Made by a program: the position numbers and the translations under genes
Notes under the pieces: model-generated
The model's input: the letters and a program-made list of their open reading frames with translations, nothing else
What the model was told of the DNA's origin: nothing
The model's database searches: none
NCBI GenBank assembly: GCA_943331295.2
Contig: CALQLA020000021.1
Location: 18,597 to 82,596, forward strand
DNA: 64,000 bases
Direction of reading: 5' to 3'
Origin: Bordetella parapertussis
GTDB taxonomy: Bacteria; Pseudomonadota; Gammaproteobacteria; Burkholderiales; Casimicrobiaceae
Part shown: positions 33,087 to 43,010 of the stretch, in pieces
Position numbering within the stretch: the first letter of the stretch is position 1
Layout of the letters: every line of letters starts with the position of its first letter

Positions 33087-34265
33087 TCAGTTCGTGACCG
33101 TTGCCGACGATATCCGGCCCGGATGGTAGGTCTTCATCCGGTCGAGCTTCGCCGCGTAGAGGTCGTGGTCGCTGCGGGTGGTGCTCGTCTCCCGCGCGAT
33201 CGCCAGGTGCTTCTTCGCGTTGTCGGTGTCGCCGAGTCCCATGTACGCGAGCGCCAGCCAGAAGTGGAACTCGTGGTAGTACGCGGCGCGATCGACTTCC
33301 TTCGCGAACAGGTCGCGCGCCTTCGCGATGTCGCCGGCCTTCATCGCCTCCCGGCCCTGGTTGAAGAAGCTGAACGGCGGATAGGGCTCGAGCTGCGCAC
33401 GGCGCGCGTTGAGCGCGTCGGCCTCCGCGCTGCGGCCGAGATCGGCAAGCACGAGCGCGAGGTTCGCCATCACGCGCGTGTTGCCCGGCTCCTGCGCGAG
33501 CACGTAGGCGAGGATCCGCAGGGCGGCTTCGGGGTTGCGATGGCGCTGGTAGATCGCCCCCACCGTGTTGTACGCGGAGAGGAACTTCGAATCCTGCCGG
33601 ATCGCGGCGCGCGCCCACCCGTACGCGTCGTCGAGCTGCCCGGCCGTCAGCGCCTCGACCGCGCGGTTGTTCATGTACATCGCGATGATCCTGTCCTCGC
33701 CGATGACCATCGTGTGCAGGCCGCGCAGGTTCCGCGGCGGCAGGAAGTCGATCGTCATCAGGTCGGTCTCGCTCTTGCCGAAGCCGCCGTCGACCTGCTT
33801 GCGGCCGAGCGTCAGGTTGACGTGGCCGATCGCGTAGTAGATGTCGCCGCTGCGGCTCCAGGTCTCCTCGGCGAACACCGACTGGAAGCGGACGGTGAGC
33901 CCCAGGTCCTTCGCGAACGCCGCGGTCATCAGCACCAGCGACAGGCAGTTGCCCGCGCGGGCGTCGAAGGCCTCCGCGGCGTTCCTCGTCATCGCGGAAT
34001 CGTATTCGAGCTGCAGCTGGCCCTTGCCGTAGAGCGCGGCGAAGAGTCCCTGCTGGCGGCCGCGGGAGCGCAGCTCCCCGGTGAGTTCGCCGTCGAGGTA
34101 GCGGCGCATCGCGGGGCTCGTCGCCAGCACGTCGGCGGCATCGATGCGCACCGACGGCGGGCGGAACAGCGCATCGTCGAACAGCGCGGCGGCGGGCGGC
34201 GGCGAGGGCGCCGTCGCGCAGCCGCCGGCCAGCGCGCAGCACAGAAGGACGATCCAAGTCTTCAT
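33087..34265 (-). CDS. TPR lipoprotein with transglutaminase-like N-terminal region
   Basis: A 392-residue protein with a lipoprotein signal (MKTWIVLLCCALAGGC, lipobox LAGGC). Residues 60-180 contain ARAGNCLSLVLMTAAFAKDL and GLTVRFQSVF followed by AIGHVNLTLG; a cysteine at a helix start and a later histidine is the pattern of transglutaminase-like folds. From about 210 there are TPR-like repeats (YNTVGAIYQRHRNPEAALRI, NLALVLADLGRSAEADALNA and FFNQGREAMKAGDIAKARDL). Membrane-anchored in the periplasm, with a possible role in processing or binding an envelope partner. The ATG is at the window position stated, and the adjacent autotransporter-like gene is 132 bases downstream on the same strand. 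Confidence 0.8.
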   Translation of the reverse strand: MKTWIVLLCCALAGGCATAPSPPPAAALFDDALFRPPSVRIDAADVLATSPAMRRYLDGELTGELRSRGRQQGLFAALYGKGQLQLEYDSAMTRNAAEAFDARAGNCLSLVLMTAAFAKDLGLTVRFQSVFAEETWSRSGDIYYAIGHVNLTLGRKQVDGGFGKSETDLMTIDFLPPRNLRGLHTMVIGEDRIIAMYMNNRAVEALTAGQLDDAYGWARAAIRQDSKFLSAYNTVGAIYQRHRNPEAALRILAYVLAQEPGNTRVMANLALVLADLGRSAEADALNARRAQLEPYPPFSFFNQGREAMKAGDIAKARDLFAKEVDRAAYYHEFHFWLALAYMGLGDTDNAKKHLAIARETSTTRSDHDLYAAKLDRMKTYHPGRISSATVTN

Positions 34266-34421
34266 CCGGCACCTCCACGTCGGCGGGCCGCCTGCAGCGG
34301 AGGCGGCGTCCGGTCGGGCACGGGAAGATCATTCTATCCCCAACGCCCGCGCCGGCCGCGGCCGCGTTTGCCGGCCCGGTGCGCCGTCAGGCAAACTGCC
34401 GTTTTCCGGGAGAGGGCACCG

Positions 34422-35123
34422 CTGCAGCCGCAATCCGCGATACGCGGCTTCGCCGCCCGCTGCGCGCTCGCTGCCGCCGCCGCGGTGCTGCTCGGCGCGT
34501 GCGTCGGCGAGGACACCACGCCCGCCGCCACCGAATACCGGATCGCCGTGCAGCGGACGATGGCGCAGTACCGGGTTCCGGGCGCCGTGGTCGCCGTCCG
34601 CGTCCCCGGCGAGGCGGAGTGGCGCGAAGGCTTCGGCGTCGGCGACGCGGAACACCGCGTGCCGATCGACCCGGACGCCTACTTCTCGATCCGCAGCCTC
34701 ACGAAGTCGATGACGGTGACGCTGATCCTGCAGCTCGTCCGCGACCAGGCGATCGGGCTCGACGACCCGATCTCGCGCTACGTGCCGGGCATCCCCAACG
34801 GCGACCGGATCACGCTGTCGCAGCTGGCCGGCATGGCATCGGGCGTGAAGAACTACACGCTGGTCGGGCCGGAGCTGCAACGGATCCGCATGTCCCGCTC
34901 ACGGGCGGCGACCAGCGGGCCCAAGTACGGCCGCTACGGGCTCGGCATCGGCCAGCTCGACGGCTGGTGGGGCCACACCGGCGAGGCGCTCGGTTTCCAG
35001 GCCGCGGTGTTCCGCGAGCCGGCGTCGGGCGCCGTGATCGCGGTGCTGCTCAACTCGTCGCAGACGGACAACGTCGCGACGGAGATTTTCCAGGCGGTGG
35101 CGGGCGTCGTCGCGCGGCGCTGA
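34422..35123 (+). pseudogene. Serine hydrolase (beta-lactamase class C fold) with internal deletion
   Basis: The frame codes about 233 residues with a lipoprotein-type start (AAAAAVLLGAC). The SxxK motif is present in YFSIRSLTKSMTVTLILQL, and LAGMASGVKNYT matches the family. The sequence then jumps to GPELQRIRMS and YGLGIGQLDGWWGHTGEALG, which is normally more than 100 residues further on. The part holding the YxN catalytic motif is missing, without a frameshift. Family members are about 370-420 residues, so this is an in-frame deletion product and almost surely inactive. No ATG starts the signal; a CTG at 34422 follows a GGAGAGG element. Confidence 0.75.
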
Positions 35124-35188
35124 CCCGGCGCCGCGCAGCCCGTAGACCGGCCGATTACGTAGCCCGGTTACGACCCGGTTGCGGCCGG

Positions 35189-37420
35189 CTACGCCTTCTT
35201 CAGCTCGTGATTCTTGAGCGGCAGGTCGCGGATGCGTTGGCCGGTCGCCGCGAAGACGGCGTTCAGCACCGCCGGCGCCGCCACCGCGATCGTCGGCTCG
35301 CCGACGCCGCCCCAGAACCCGCCCGACGCGACGATCACCGTCTCGACCGCCGGCATCTCGTCCAGCTTCAGCACCCGGTAGTCGTGGAAATTGGACTGCT
35401 CGATCCGGCCGTCCTTGACCGTGCACTCGCCGAACAGCGCCGCCGACAGGCCGTAGGCGAACGAGCCCTCGACCTGCGCCTCGATCTGCTGCGGGTTGAC
35501 CGCGTAGCCGGGGTCCGTCGCCGCGACGATCCGGTGCACCTTCAGCACGCCCTTGTCGCTCACCGAGACCTCGGCCACCGCGGCGACGTAGCTGCCGAAG
35601 CCCATCGTCTGCGCGATGCCCCGGTACATGCCCTTCGGCAGCGGCTTGCCCCAGCCCGCGCGCTCGGCCGCGGCGTTGAGCACCGCGAGATGCTTCGGGC
35701 TGGTTGCCATCAGCTTGCGCCGCAGCGCCAGCGGGTCCTGCCCGGTCGCATGCGCGATCTCGTCGATGAAGCACTCGAGGTAGATCGCATTCTGGTTGAG
35801 GTTCACGCCGCGCCAGAAGCCCGGCGGGACGTGCGGGTTGCGCATCGCGTGGTCGATCAGCAGGTTGGGAAAGCTGTAGCCGATCGACGCTTCGGGGCCC
35901 GGCGGATTGAGCCCCTGGAACACGATCGGGTCCTTGCCGTCCTTGATGTTGCCGGGCGCGATGCCGGCGAGGATCGACTGCCCCGAGATTCGCATGTGAA
36001 GCGCAGTGATGTTGCCGTCGCGGTCGAGCCCGGCCGCGAGCCGGCACTGCGTCACCGGGTGGTAGCGCCCGTGCTGCACGTCCTCCTCGCGCGACCAGAT
36101 CAGCTTGATCGGCGTGCCGGGCATCGCCTTGGCGATCTCGACCACCTGCCGCACCCAGTCGTGGACGGCGCCGCGGCGGCCGAAGCCCCCGCCCAGCATC
36201 AGCTTGTAGACCTCGCACTGCGCGAGCGGCAGCCCGGCCGCCTCGGACGCGGCGGCGAGCGCCGCCTCGGCGTTCTGCGTCGGCGTCCACACCTCGCACT
36301 TCTGCGGCGTCCACACCGCCGTCGCGTTCATCGTCTCCATCGTCGCGTGGTTCTGGTGCGGGTACGAGTAGACGGCTTCGATCCGGCGCGCGGCCGCGGC
36401 CAGCGCCGCCGGCGCATCGCCGTTGGCGTTGCCCACGACGGCGTCCTTCGCGTCGAGCCCGGCCTTCAGCACCGCGGCGAACTTCGCCGACGAGGCCGCG
36501 GCATTCGGTCCGTAGTCCCACTCGATCTTCAGCGCGTCGAGCGCGGACCTGGCGTGGTACCAGGTGTCGGCGACGACGGCGACCGCCGAGTCGCCGACCC
36601 GCACCACCTTCTTCACGCCCCGCATCTTCAGCACCGCGGCGGCGTCGAACGACTTGACCTTGCCGCCGAACACCGGGCAGTCGCTGATCGCCGCGTTCAG
36701 CATCCCCGGCATCCGGAAATCGCTGCCGTACATCTGCGCGCCGGTGACCTTGGCGACGGTGTCGAGCCGCGCCAGCCGGCGGCCGACGAGCTTCCAGTCC
36801 TTCGGGTCCTTCAGCGCGACGGTGGCCGGCGGCTTCAGCTTGCCCGCGGCGCCGGCGACCTTGCCGTAGGTGACCGTGCGGCCCGTCGGCTTGTGCGTGA
36901 TCACGCTGGCGGCGGCGCTGCACTCGGCCGGGGGTACGCCCCAGGCGTCGGCGGCGGCCTGCACGAGCATCGCGCGCGCCGTGGCGCCGCCCTTGCGCAC
37001 GTAGTCCTGCGACTCGCGGATGCCGCGGCTGCCGCCGGTGGAGAAGCTGCCCCACACGCGGTCGCGCCGCAGGTTCTCGCCGGGGGTCGGGTACTCGGTC
37101 GTGACGCGACTCCAGTCGCAGTCGAGCTCCTCGGCGACGAGCTGGGCGAGGCCGGTCAGCGTGCCCTGGCCCATCTCGGAGCGCGCGATGCGGACGACCA
37201 CGATGTCGTCGGGCTTCACGACGACCCAGGCGTTGATCTCCGGCGCGGCGGTGCCCTGCGCGCTCGCCTCGCCGGCGAACGACACGTGGAAGCCGACGAC
37301 GAGGCTGCCGGCGGCGGCAGCGGAAGCGCCGAGGAACCGGCGGCGGGTGATGGCGACCACAGGACTCTCTTCGCGCTGCGCGCTCATGTATTCGCTCTCG
37401 GGGCGGCCCTTCGTGCTCAT
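35189..37420 (-). CDS. Molybdopterin-binding subunit of isoquinoline 1-oxidoreductase-like dehydrogenase (IorB)
   Basis: A 743-residue protein with a twin-arginine signal (AITRRRFLGASAAAAGSLVV), so the enzyme is exported folded. Molybdopterin-cytosine-dinucleotide binding regions are IARSEMGQGTLTGLAQLVAE, WGSFSTGGSRGIRES, and LMLGGGFGRRGAVHDWV; the catalytic Glu region is ASGGFWGGVGEPTIAVAAPA. This belongs to the IorB branch of the xanthine oxidase family, which hydroxylates N-heterocycles or oxidises aldehydes with water as oxygen source. ATG overlaps the stop of the IorA gene (ATGA), so the subunits are coupled. A c-type cytochrome often encoded with this branch is not seen nearby. Confidence 0.9.
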   Translation of the reverse strand: MSTKGRPESEYMSAQREESPVVAITRRRFLGASAAAAGSLVVGFHVSFAGEASAQGTAAPEINAWVVVKPDDIVVVRIARSEMGQGTLTGLAQLVAEELDCDWSRVTTEYPTPGENLRRDRVWGSFSTGGSRGIRESQDYVRKGGATARAMLVQAAADAWGVPPAECSAAASVITHKPTGRTVTYGKVAGAAGKLKPPATVALKDPKDWKLVGRRLARLDTVAKVTGAQMYGSDFRMPGMLNAAISDCPVFGGKVKSFDAAAVLKMRGVKKVVRVGDSAVAVVADTWYHARSALDALKIEWDYGPNAAASSAKFAAVLKAGLDAKDAVVGNANGDAPAALAAAARRIEAVYSYPHQNHATMETMNATAVWTPQKCEVWTPTQNAEAALAAASEAAGLPLAQCEVYKLMLGGGFGRRGAVHDWVRQVVEIAKAMPGTPIKLIWSREEDVQHGRYHPVTQCRLAAGLDRDGNITALHMRISGQSILAGIAPGNIKDGKDPIVFQGLNPPGPEASIGYSFPNLLIDHAMRNPHVPPGFWRGVNLNQNAIYLECFIDEIAHATGQDPLALRRKLMATSPKHLAVLNAAAERAGWGKPLPKGMYRGIAQTMGFGSYVAAVAEVSVSDKGVLKVHRIVAATDPGYAVNPQQIEAQVEGSFAYGLSAALFGECTVKDGRIEQSNFHDYRVLKLDEMPAVETVIVASGGFWGGVGEPTIAVAAPAVLNAVFAATGQRIRDLPLKNHELKKA

Positions 37421-37920
37421 GACTTCGCTCCTTCGACGTGCTGGATCGCGAGCCCGGCGCGCGAGGCGTCGCCGCCCTGCGTGGCCACCTTGATCGCCGC
37501 GCGCACGCGGTTGTAGGTGCCGCAGCGGCAGATGTTGGTCATCGCGGCGTCGATCTCCGCGTCGGTCGGCTTCGGCGTCGCCTGCACCAGCGCCGCGGCC
37601 GCGAGGATCATGCCCGACTGGCAGAAGCCGCACTGCGGCACGTCGAGCGCCACCCATGCCTTCTGCAGCGGATGCGAGCCGTCCGGCGACAGCCCCTCGA
37701 TCGTGACGATCTTCTGCGTCGGATCGATCGTCGCCAGCGGGCGCACGCACGAGCGCACCGGGACCCCGTCGATGAGCACGGTGCAGGCGCCGCACTGCGC
37801 GATGCCGCAGCCGTACTTGGCGCCGGTGAGCAGCAGCTGCTCGCGCAGCGCCCACAACAGCGGCATTTCGGGTTCGACATCGAGGTCTACTGTCTTGCCA
37901 TTGACGTTCAGGCGTGCCAT
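37417..37920 (-). CDS. 2Fe-2S subunit of isoquinoline 1-oxidoreductase-like dehydrogenase (IorA)
   Basis: A 167-residue two-domain iron-sulfur protein. The plant-ferredoxin-like cluster is bound by YGCGIAQCGACTVLIDG and PVRSC; the second cluster by QCGFCQSGM and NICRCGTYNRVRAAI. It passes electrons from the molybdenum centre of IorB to an outside acceptor. There is no FAD subunit beside it, as usual for the Ior type. Translation is coupled to iorB-like by a 4-base stop/start overlap. Confidence 0.92.
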   Translation of the reverse strand: MARLNVNGKTVDLDVEPEMPLLWALREQLLLTGAKYGCGIAQCGACTVLIDGVPVRSCVRPLATIDPTQKIVTIEGLSPDGSHPLQKAWVALDVPQCGFCQSGMILAAAALVQATPKPTDAEIDAAMTNICRCGTYNRVRAAIKVATQGGDASRAGLAIQHVEGAKS

Positions 37921-38039
37921 CGCGTGGTTTCCTCGGAGTGGAGATTACGGGACTGAGGTACGACTGCGGCGAACCGGATTCTGGCCAGTTTTCGAGGCCG
38001 GTGCCGGGGTGGACAACGCGCCTGCCAGGCGCCGGCCGG

Positions 38040-38990
38040 TCAGGGGATGTCGGTGACGTCCCCGGCAAGGCCTTCGTGATGCGGATGCGGCACGTGCGGC
38101 GGCTGCAGGGGTGCGGCGCCGACGGGCACGGTGCGGGCCAGGAATTCGACGACCGCGTTCACGAACGCATCGTTGCGATCACCCGCGACCATGTGCGCGG
38201 CGCCGGCGACGTTCACGTACTCGGCGCGCGGGCACAGCGCCAGGAAGGCCTGCGCGCCGTCCTCGGCCAGGAGGTCGGAGGCGCCGCCGCGCACCAGCAG
38301 CACGGGCAGGCGCAGGTTGCGCGCACAGGCGGAGAGCCGGGCCTGCCGGCCGTCGAGATCGCGGCTCGCCTGCCGGTAGCGCGGGTCCCAGTGCCAGTGA
38401 TACTTCCCGTCGGCGCCGAGGCGCACGTTCTTGGCGAGGCCGTCGAGCGTGCGCGGCCGCGTCCGCTGCGGCTGGTAGGAGGCGATCGCCGCCGCCACTT
38501 CGTCGAGCGAGTCGAAGCCCTCCGGCTTCTGCGCCATGAATGCCTGGATCCGGTCGACGCCCTCGGGCTCGATCCGCGGCGCGACGTCGACCAGCACCAG
38601 CGCGGTCGCGTCGACCCGGTCCTCGCCGACGGCGACGAGGCTCGTCCCGCCGCCCATCGAGGCGCCGACCAGCACCGGGCGCCGGCCGCCGTGCGCGGCG
38701 ACGACGCACTGCAGGTCCTCGACCATCACGTCCTGGCCGTAGACGCCGTCGTCCGCCCAGTCGGAATCGCCGTGGCCGCGCGCGTCGAACGCGATCACCG
38801 CGTAGCCGGCGGCGCCCAGTTCCTCGCCGGCGCGCTTCCACGCGTGCCGCGTCTGCCCGCCGCCGTGCTGCAGGATCACGAGCGGCCCCTGCGGGTCGCC
38901 CCACGAGTCGCCTGCCAGCCGCAGGCCGCGTGCGCCCTGCCAGTAATGCATCGGTTCCGGCGTACCCGGAAGTCTTGTGCCCGCGCCCAT
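38040..38990 (-). CDS. Alpha/beta-fold hydrolase
   Basis: A 316-residue cytoplasmic alpha/beta hydrolase. LVILQHGGGQTRHAWKRAG gives the oxyanion hole, AVIAFDARGHGDSDW and PVLVGASMGGGTSLV the nucleophile elbow (Ser in GASMG), LLVRGGASDLLAEDG the acid region and VAGAAHMVAGDRNDAF the histidine. The family includes C-C and ester hydrolases of aromatic catabolism and many others. It lies 120 bases upstream of the IorA/IorB pair on the same strand and may belong to the same unit. No signal peptide. The natural substrate is unknown. Confidence 0.85.
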   Translation of the reverse strand: MGAGTRLPGTPEPMHYWQGARGLRLAGDSWGDPQGPLVILQHGGGQTRHAWKRAGEELGAAGYAVIAFDARGHGDSDWADDGVYGQDVMVEDLQCVVAAHGGRRPVLVGASMGGGTSLVAVGEDRVDATALVLVDVAPRIEPEGVDRIQAFMAQKPEGFDSLDEVAAAIASYQPQRTRPRTLDGLAKNVRLGADGKYHWHWDPRYRQASRDLDGRQARLSACARNLRLPVLLVRGGASDLLAEDGAQAFLALCPRAEYVNVAGAAHMVAGDRNDAFVNAVVEFLARTVPVGAAPLQPPHVPHPHHEGLAGDVTDIP

Positions 38991-39165
38991 CGCATTGCTC
39001 CGTCAGGGTTTCGTGCGCGGGGGACGCGCGCCGCGCGCCTCGCCTCGCACCTCGCCCCCATGGTAACGCACGCGCGCGGCGGTCGACGCGGCGATGCAAC
39101 ACCGAAACCCGGGCGCATCGCCCGTCGACCCGGTGCGGCTGCCCCGTTAGGCCGGTCGGACTTGT

Positions 39166-39191
39166 GCATGACAGTAAAATATGTATCATGC
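39166..39191 (+). promoter_or_regulatory. AT-rich dyad upstream of the CoxM-like gene (operator/promoter candidate)
   Basis: GCATGA (39166-39171) and TCATGC (39186-39191) are perfect inverted repeats around a 14-base AT-rich centre with AAAATATGTAT. This is the most AT-rich patch of the 285-base gap before the ten-gene operon, about 85 bases before its first start codon. The binding protein is unknown; no regulator gene lies in this stretch. Confidence 0.4.
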
Positions 39192-39275
39192 TGAGAACTG
39201 TTTGCAGTCGCCGCAAGCGGACGCGCCGGCGCCGTTCCTGCGCTGCAGGCGCGAATCCAAGGGGAGGGAAGCGAG

Positions 39276-40143
39276 GTGAAACCGCCGCCGTTTCAGTATC
39301 ACCGGCCGCAGTCGGTGCAGCAGGCGCTGCAGGTCCTGCACGGTCACGACAACGCGCGCGTCATCGCCGGCGGACAGTCGCTGATGCCGATGCTCAACAT
39401 GCGGCTCGCCGCACCCGACCACCTGATCGATCTCGCCGGCATCGGAAGCCTCGCCTACATCGCCGAGCAGGGCGACACGATCGCGATCGGGGCGATGACC
39501 ACGCAGCGCACGATCGAATTCTCGGAAGTGACCAGGCGCCGGTTGCCGCTGCTGGCGGAGGCGATCCTTTCCGTCGGCCACAGGCAGACGCGCAACCGCG
39601 GGACTCTCGGCGGGAGTCTGTGCCACCTTGATCCGTCGGCCGAACTGCCCCTCGTCGCGATGGCGTTCGGCGCGACCGTGCGCGCGACTTCCGTCGCCGG
39701 CACGCGCGACATTCCAATGGCCGAATTCGCCGCTGACTTCATGACGCCGGCGATCGAGCCCGGCGAAATCGTCACCGAGGTCCGCTTCTCACCATGGCCA
39801 TCGGGGCATGGCGCCGCATTCATCGAGTTCGCGCGGCGGAAAGGGGACTTCGCGGTGGTCGCCGTGGCGGCGATGCTCGCGCTCGGACCGGACGGCCGCA
39901 TCGAGCGCGCGGCGCTTGCCGTCGGCGGCGTCGGGCCGGTCCCGGTCCGGGTGAGCGACGCCGAAGCGATGTTGGTCGGCAACGCGCCCGACGCCGCGCT
40001 GTTCGCGCGCGCCGCCGCGCCCTGCGCGGCGATCGAGCCGCTGACCGACCCCCACGCCCCGCCCTGGTACCGGCGCCGCGTGGCGTCGACGCTCGCGCGG
40101 CGAGCGCTGGAAACCGCCGCGCAGCGCGCGAGGGGCACGTCCC

Positions 40144-40151
<8 letters not shown>
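39276..40151 (+). CDS. FAD-binding subunit of CoxMSL-type molybdenum hydroxylase (CoxM-like)
   Basis: A 291-residue medium subunit. The two FAD-binding motifs are VIAGGQSLMPMLNMRLA (AGGQSL, about residues 31-40) and TRNRGTLGGSLCHLDPSAEL (TLGGS, about 106-125), followed by the C-terminal CO_deh_flav domain. It would carry electrons from the iron-sulfur subunit to a quinone or other acceptor. The start is GTG at 39276, after GGGGAGGGAAGCGAG. The gene overlaps the next by 8 bases. First gene of a ten-gene run that ends with CoxG-like. Confidence 0.92.
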
Positions 40152-40640
<489 letters not shown>

Positions 40641-40644
<4 letters not shown>

Positions 40645-43007
40645 GCGCCGGCCCGCCCCAGCCGCGCGCCATCGGCCGCCGGATTCGCCGCACCGAGGAC
40701 CCGGCGCTGCTCCGTGGCCAGGGCCGCTTCATCGACGACATCCGGATCCCCGGCACGCTGCACGCCGTGTTCGTGCGCAGCCCCCACGCGCACGCGCTGA
40801 TCCGCTCGATCGACTCCGACGCCGCGCGGGCGCGGCCGGGCGTCGCGGCGGTCTACACGGCCGCCGACCTGCTGCGCGTGCTGGTGCGGATGCGGCTGCC
40901 GCTCGCGTTTCCCGAGGGAACGCTGCCCGCCGACGTGATGCCGCTGGTGCTCGCCCCGCGCGAGGTCACGTACGTCGGCGAGACCGTCGCGATGGTGATC
41001 GCGTCGTCGCGCTACCTGGCCGAGGACGCGGCCGACGACGTGTTGGTCGACTACGAGACCCTGCCGGCGGTCGTGGACCCCCGCGCCGCACTGGCGGCCG
41101 ACGCGCCCAAGGCCTGCATCGAGGCGGCATCCAACCTGTTCAAGCATTTTCGCGTCGGGTACGGCGACTGCGACGGCGAATTCGCGGCAGCGAAGCACGT
41201 GTTCCGCGAGACGCTGTTCCAGCATCGCGGCGCGGGCCACCCGATGGAGGGGCGCGGCGTGCTGGCGACCGTCGACCCGGGCGCCGACACGATGACCGTC
41301 TGGTCGTCGACGCAGATGTCGCACGAGGTGCGCAACAACATCGCCGAGTTGATGGGCGTCGAGGAGGACCGCGTGCGCGTCATCGCGCCCGACGTCGGCG
41401 GCGGTTTCGGCACCAAGTTCCTGGTCTATCCGGAGGAGATCGCGGTCGCCGCCGCGGCGAAGCTGCTGCAGCGACCGGTGAAGTGGATCGAGGACCGGCG
41501 CGAGCACTTCGTGAGCGCGATCCACGAGCGCGACCAGTACTGGGAGCTCGAAGTGGCCGTCGACGGCGATGGCGTGCTGCGCGGCGTGCGCGGCCTGATG
41601 ACGCACGACCAGGGCGCGTTCGCGCCCCACAGCATCAGCGTTCCCTACAACAGCGCGAGCTCGCTGTCGGGCCCCTACATCATTCCGTCGTACGGCATCG
41701 ACGTCGACGTCGTGCGCACGAACAAGGTGCCGGTGATCCCGGTGCGCGGCGCCGGATACCCCCAGGGCACGTTCGCGATCGAGCGACTGCTCGATCTCGT
41801 CGCGGCGAAGCTCGGCATCGACCGCGCCGAGGTGCGCCGGCGCAACCTGGTGCCGCCCGAGCGCATGCCTTACGCGGCAGGGCTCATCAGCCGCGCCGGC
41901 GTGCCCGTGGTCTATGACAGCGGCGACTACGAGACCTGCCAGAGGAAGGCGCTGGCGGCTGCCGGCTATGCCGACTTTCCGGCGCGGCAGGCCGCCGCGC
42001 GCCGCGATGGCCGGCTGCTCGGGCTCGGCTTCGCGCACGGTGTCAAGTGCACGGGCCGCGGCCCGTTCGAGTCCGGCACCGTCCGCGTCTCCACCACCGG
42101 CCGGGTCTCCGTCTACACCGGCGCGATGGCGATGGGTCAGGGCCTGAAGACCACGCTCGCGCAGATCTGCGCGGAGCAGCTCGGCGTCGACGTCGACGCG
42201 ATCGACGTCACCTGCGGCGACACCGCGTTCGTCTCGCTCGGCATCGGCGGCTACGGCAGCCGGCAGACGATCATCGCCGGCTCGTCGGTGCATCTTGCCG
42301 CCGGCGCGGTGCGCGAGAAGGCGCTGAAAGTCGCCGCGCAACTGCTCGCGCCGGCGACCGACTTCGTGCTGGCCGACGGCAGCGTCTGCGTCGCCGGGCA
42401 CCCGGAGCGCGCGGTGTCGCTCGGCCGCATCGCCCACTCGCTGCACGGGGTCGCCGGCTACAAGTTTCCGGACGGCGTTGAGGCGGGGCTGGAAGCGACA
42501 TTCCACTTCACCGTCGACGACATGGCGTATGCGAACGCCTTCCACGTCTGCGAGGTGGAGGTGGACGCCGAGACGGGGCACGTGCAGGTCGTCCGCTACA
42601 TCGCGCTGCACGACAGCGGCAAGGTGATCAGCCCGCAGATCGCCGAGGGGCAGGTGCACGGCGCCGTCGTGCACGGGATCGGCAACGCGCTGTTCGAGTG
42701 GATGGGCTACGACGAGAACGGCCAGCCGATCACCACCACGTTCGGCGACTACCTGCTCGTCACCGCGACCGAGGTGCCGAACATCGAGGTGCTCGCGCAC
42801 GAGACGCTCTCCCCGCTCAATCCGCTGGGAATGAAGGGCGTCGGCGAGGTCGGCGTGATCCCGGTCACCGCGGCGGTGATATCCGCGATCGAGAGCGCCC
42901 TGCAGCCGCTCGCCGTGCGCATCCGCGAGACGCCGCTGACGCCGGTGCGACTGCTGGAGCTCATCCTGCAGGCGCAGTCGGACCCGGCCGTCCCGCAGGC
43001 GCGCTGA
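40641..43007 (+). CDS. Molybdopterin subunit of CoxMSL-type hydroxylase (CoxL-like)
   Basis: A 788-residue large subunit of the xanthine oxidase family (Ald_Xan_dh_C then Ald_Xan_dh_C2). RRTEDPALLRGQGRFIDDI is the N-terminal hallmark, VIAPDVGGGFGTKFLVYPEE and PVRGAGYPQGTFAIERLLDL bind the pterin, MAMGQGLKTTLAQI and GGYGSRQTIIAGSS follow, and the catalytic Glu is probably in GMKGVGEVGVIPVTAAV. True carbon monoxide dehydrogenases have AYRCSFR in the loop that reads RGAGYPQ here, so this is not a CO dehydrogenase but a hydroxylase of an organic substrate. ATG overlaps the CoxS stop (ATGA). Confidence 0.92.
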
Positions 43008-43010
43008 GCG

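Noticed and set aside
35156..35192. Fourth copy of the palindromic repeat (GTAGCCCGG...CCGGCTAC)
   Set aside because: Only the outer eight or nine bases pair and the internal TTGAGCG/AAACCC core is absent; it may be a decayed copy but is too weak to count.
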